Source: Stenopsyche tienmushanensis
Lineage: Eukaryota; Arthropoda; Insecta; Trichoptera; Stenopsychidae
Assembly (NCBI GenBank): GCA_008973525.1
Contig: WACJ01000102.1
Coordinates: 744,001-808,000, forward strand
Direction: 5' to 3'
DNA length: 64,000 bases
The notes beneath the pieces were generated by a model. It had not been told where the DNA came from. It worked only from the letters and a program-made list of their open reading frames with translations, and did no database searches. Position numbers and translations under genes: made by a program. Position 1 is the first letter of the stretch; each line of letters begins with the position of its first letter. Positions 63,011-64,000 of this stretch are shown here, one piece after another.

Positions 63011-63674
63011 AGAATGCAATTCTATTATTATCTATCTGTCATTATATTTTTTTAATCTAACAACATATAAAAAATATAATGACAGAAAAAGAAAGAATCC
63101 GAAGAATGTCTAACAATAGACAATAAGAAATATGAAGTAAAATAAATCACCTCCTAGAAGCAATACAAAAGCAGATACTGAGGGGCTGGTGGAGTAGCAA
63201 TGGGGAGGATTTTTAGTGGGTAAGAATCCCACACTACCGTGGCATATTCGACACGGAGTCTTTTTGAAGATTTTTCCCTGCTGTAGAAAAAAAGAAGGCA
63301 CAATATAAATAACACGCATTTATTTCGACCCCGGCGAATACGGATTCGTTAAAGTAAGATCTTTTTTAAAAAGTTTTTTTGGCATTTTTTTGGGTTTATG
63401 TACAAATCATCAGAAATTAAGCATAAGATGCCATGCGAATTTGACGGAAACATATCATCGAAAAAAGCAATCTTTAGCCATTTTTGGAGGTGTTGAAGGA
63501 ATCACAGTTATAATTTAGAAATCAAGAAAATATAGACCATACCTATATAGCAGCAGAAGAACATTCATTTGTCATCGGGCGAATTACATGTATATATATA
63601 TATACTTTTTTTTTTAAGAAAATGTACTATTGTATTATTTAATATTGTTTCTAGATATATTGTATTCACTATAC
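63011..63674. other. Spacer downstream of riboflavin kinase
   Basis: Probably holds the 3' untranslated region of the minus-strand kinase gene at its right side. A short TA run occurs at about 63590-63605. No other feature is recognised. Confidence 0.4.
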
Positions 63675-63881
63675 TCATATAGTGAAATAGTTATGCGTTT
63701 TGTATTGTAAAAGCGATTGATCCTCAAGCGCTTCATCAGCATTTTTGATGTCAGTCTTAATGGCAGATATCAATTCATCTAGCGAAGAAAAGTTTTTCTC
63801 CCCTCTTAAATAGCCCAACATGCAAATTTTCAACGCAGATCCGTAGAAATCTTCATTGAATTCATGCAATATATGGGTCTC
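63675..63881 (-). CDS. RFK: Riboflavin kinase, last coding exon
   Basis: Riboflavin kinase phosphorylates riboflavin with ATP to give FMN in the cytosol. The exon starts after an acceptor (TTGCTTCTAG) in phase 0 and encodes ETHILHEFNEDFYGSALKIC, then LGYLRGEKNFSSLDELISAI and KTDIKNADEALEDQ, ending HNYFTI and TGA. The E-HILH-F-EDFYG block contains the conserved catalytic Glu of the family, and GYLR-EKNF-SL--LI-AI is its C-terminal signature. Upstream exons, with the nucleotide-binding part, lie outside the window to the right. No disruption is visible, so the gene is probably functional. Confidence 0.93.
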   Translation of the reverse strand, partial: ETHILHEFNEDFYGSALKICMLGYLRGEKNFSSLDELISAIKTDIKNADEALEDQSLLQYKTHNYFTI

Positions 63882-64000
63882 CTAGAAGCAAGAAGAATGA
63901 AAATTAAATAACACAGTGGGTATTTACAAAAGGCATCTGTATGTATTTTTTTATTACTTCAAATTATAATAAAAAAATAAGCATATTAATAAGTATCGTC

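Overview
The window is animal nuclear DNA, A+T-rich and intron-rich, with spliced genes separated by long transposon-filled spacers. The mixture of element relics (Tigger/pogo, mariner, hAT, Harbinger-like and TTAA-flanked elements, Jockey and R1-type LINEs) points to an arthropod, most likely an insect. The R1-type reverse transcriptase is the best single clue because that clade is typical of arthropods. The order cannot be settled from this sequence. Single open frames are misleading here, so genes were built from splice sites, codon phase and family similarity.

Layout: (1) 1-15.6 kb has no recognisable gene. It holds two adjacent TA-flanked inverted-repeat elements, one copy of a dispersed 1-1.5 kb repeat, TTAA-flanked small elements and a partial copy of a repeat family. 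(2) 15.8-33.3 kb (+) is a proposed four-exon gene for an unrecognised Ser-rich protein with one membrane segment close to its C-terminus; its first intron would be 16.7 kb. (3) 35.3-37.8 kb (-) holds four exons of nudC, ending at the start of the CS domain; the rest was not found. (4) 38.6-40.9 kb (+) is a complete three-exon CHIC-family gene, divergent from nudC, with a 200-bp Harbinger-like element in intron 2. (5) 43.4-46.7 kb holds a Tigger element and a mariner relic, each invaded by another repeat. (6) 48.3-51.7 kb (-) encodes the C-terminal part, possibly all, of a protein with two SH3 domains. (7) 53-55.5 kb is a nested graveyard: hAT pieces, three copies of a reverse-transcriptase tail and a small element with exact inverted ends. 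(8) 56.9 kb (-) has a candidate first exon, divergent from a complete RpS27 gene (58.0-59.1 kb, +). (9) 60-63 kb has Jockey, mariner and R1-type relics. (10) 63.7-63.9 kb (-) is the last coding exon of riboflavin kinase.

The recognised genes are housekeeping or cell-biological (translation, flavin synthesis, dynein-related chaperoning, palmitoylated membrane traffic, SH3 scaffolding). They are not an operon or a pathway; the only arrangement with possible regulatory meaning is the two divergent pairs (nudC/CHIC and the 56.9-kb exon/RpS27). I found no convincing new biological system. The best leads are the unrecognised membrane protein, the half-present nudC and several repeat families without an obvious class.
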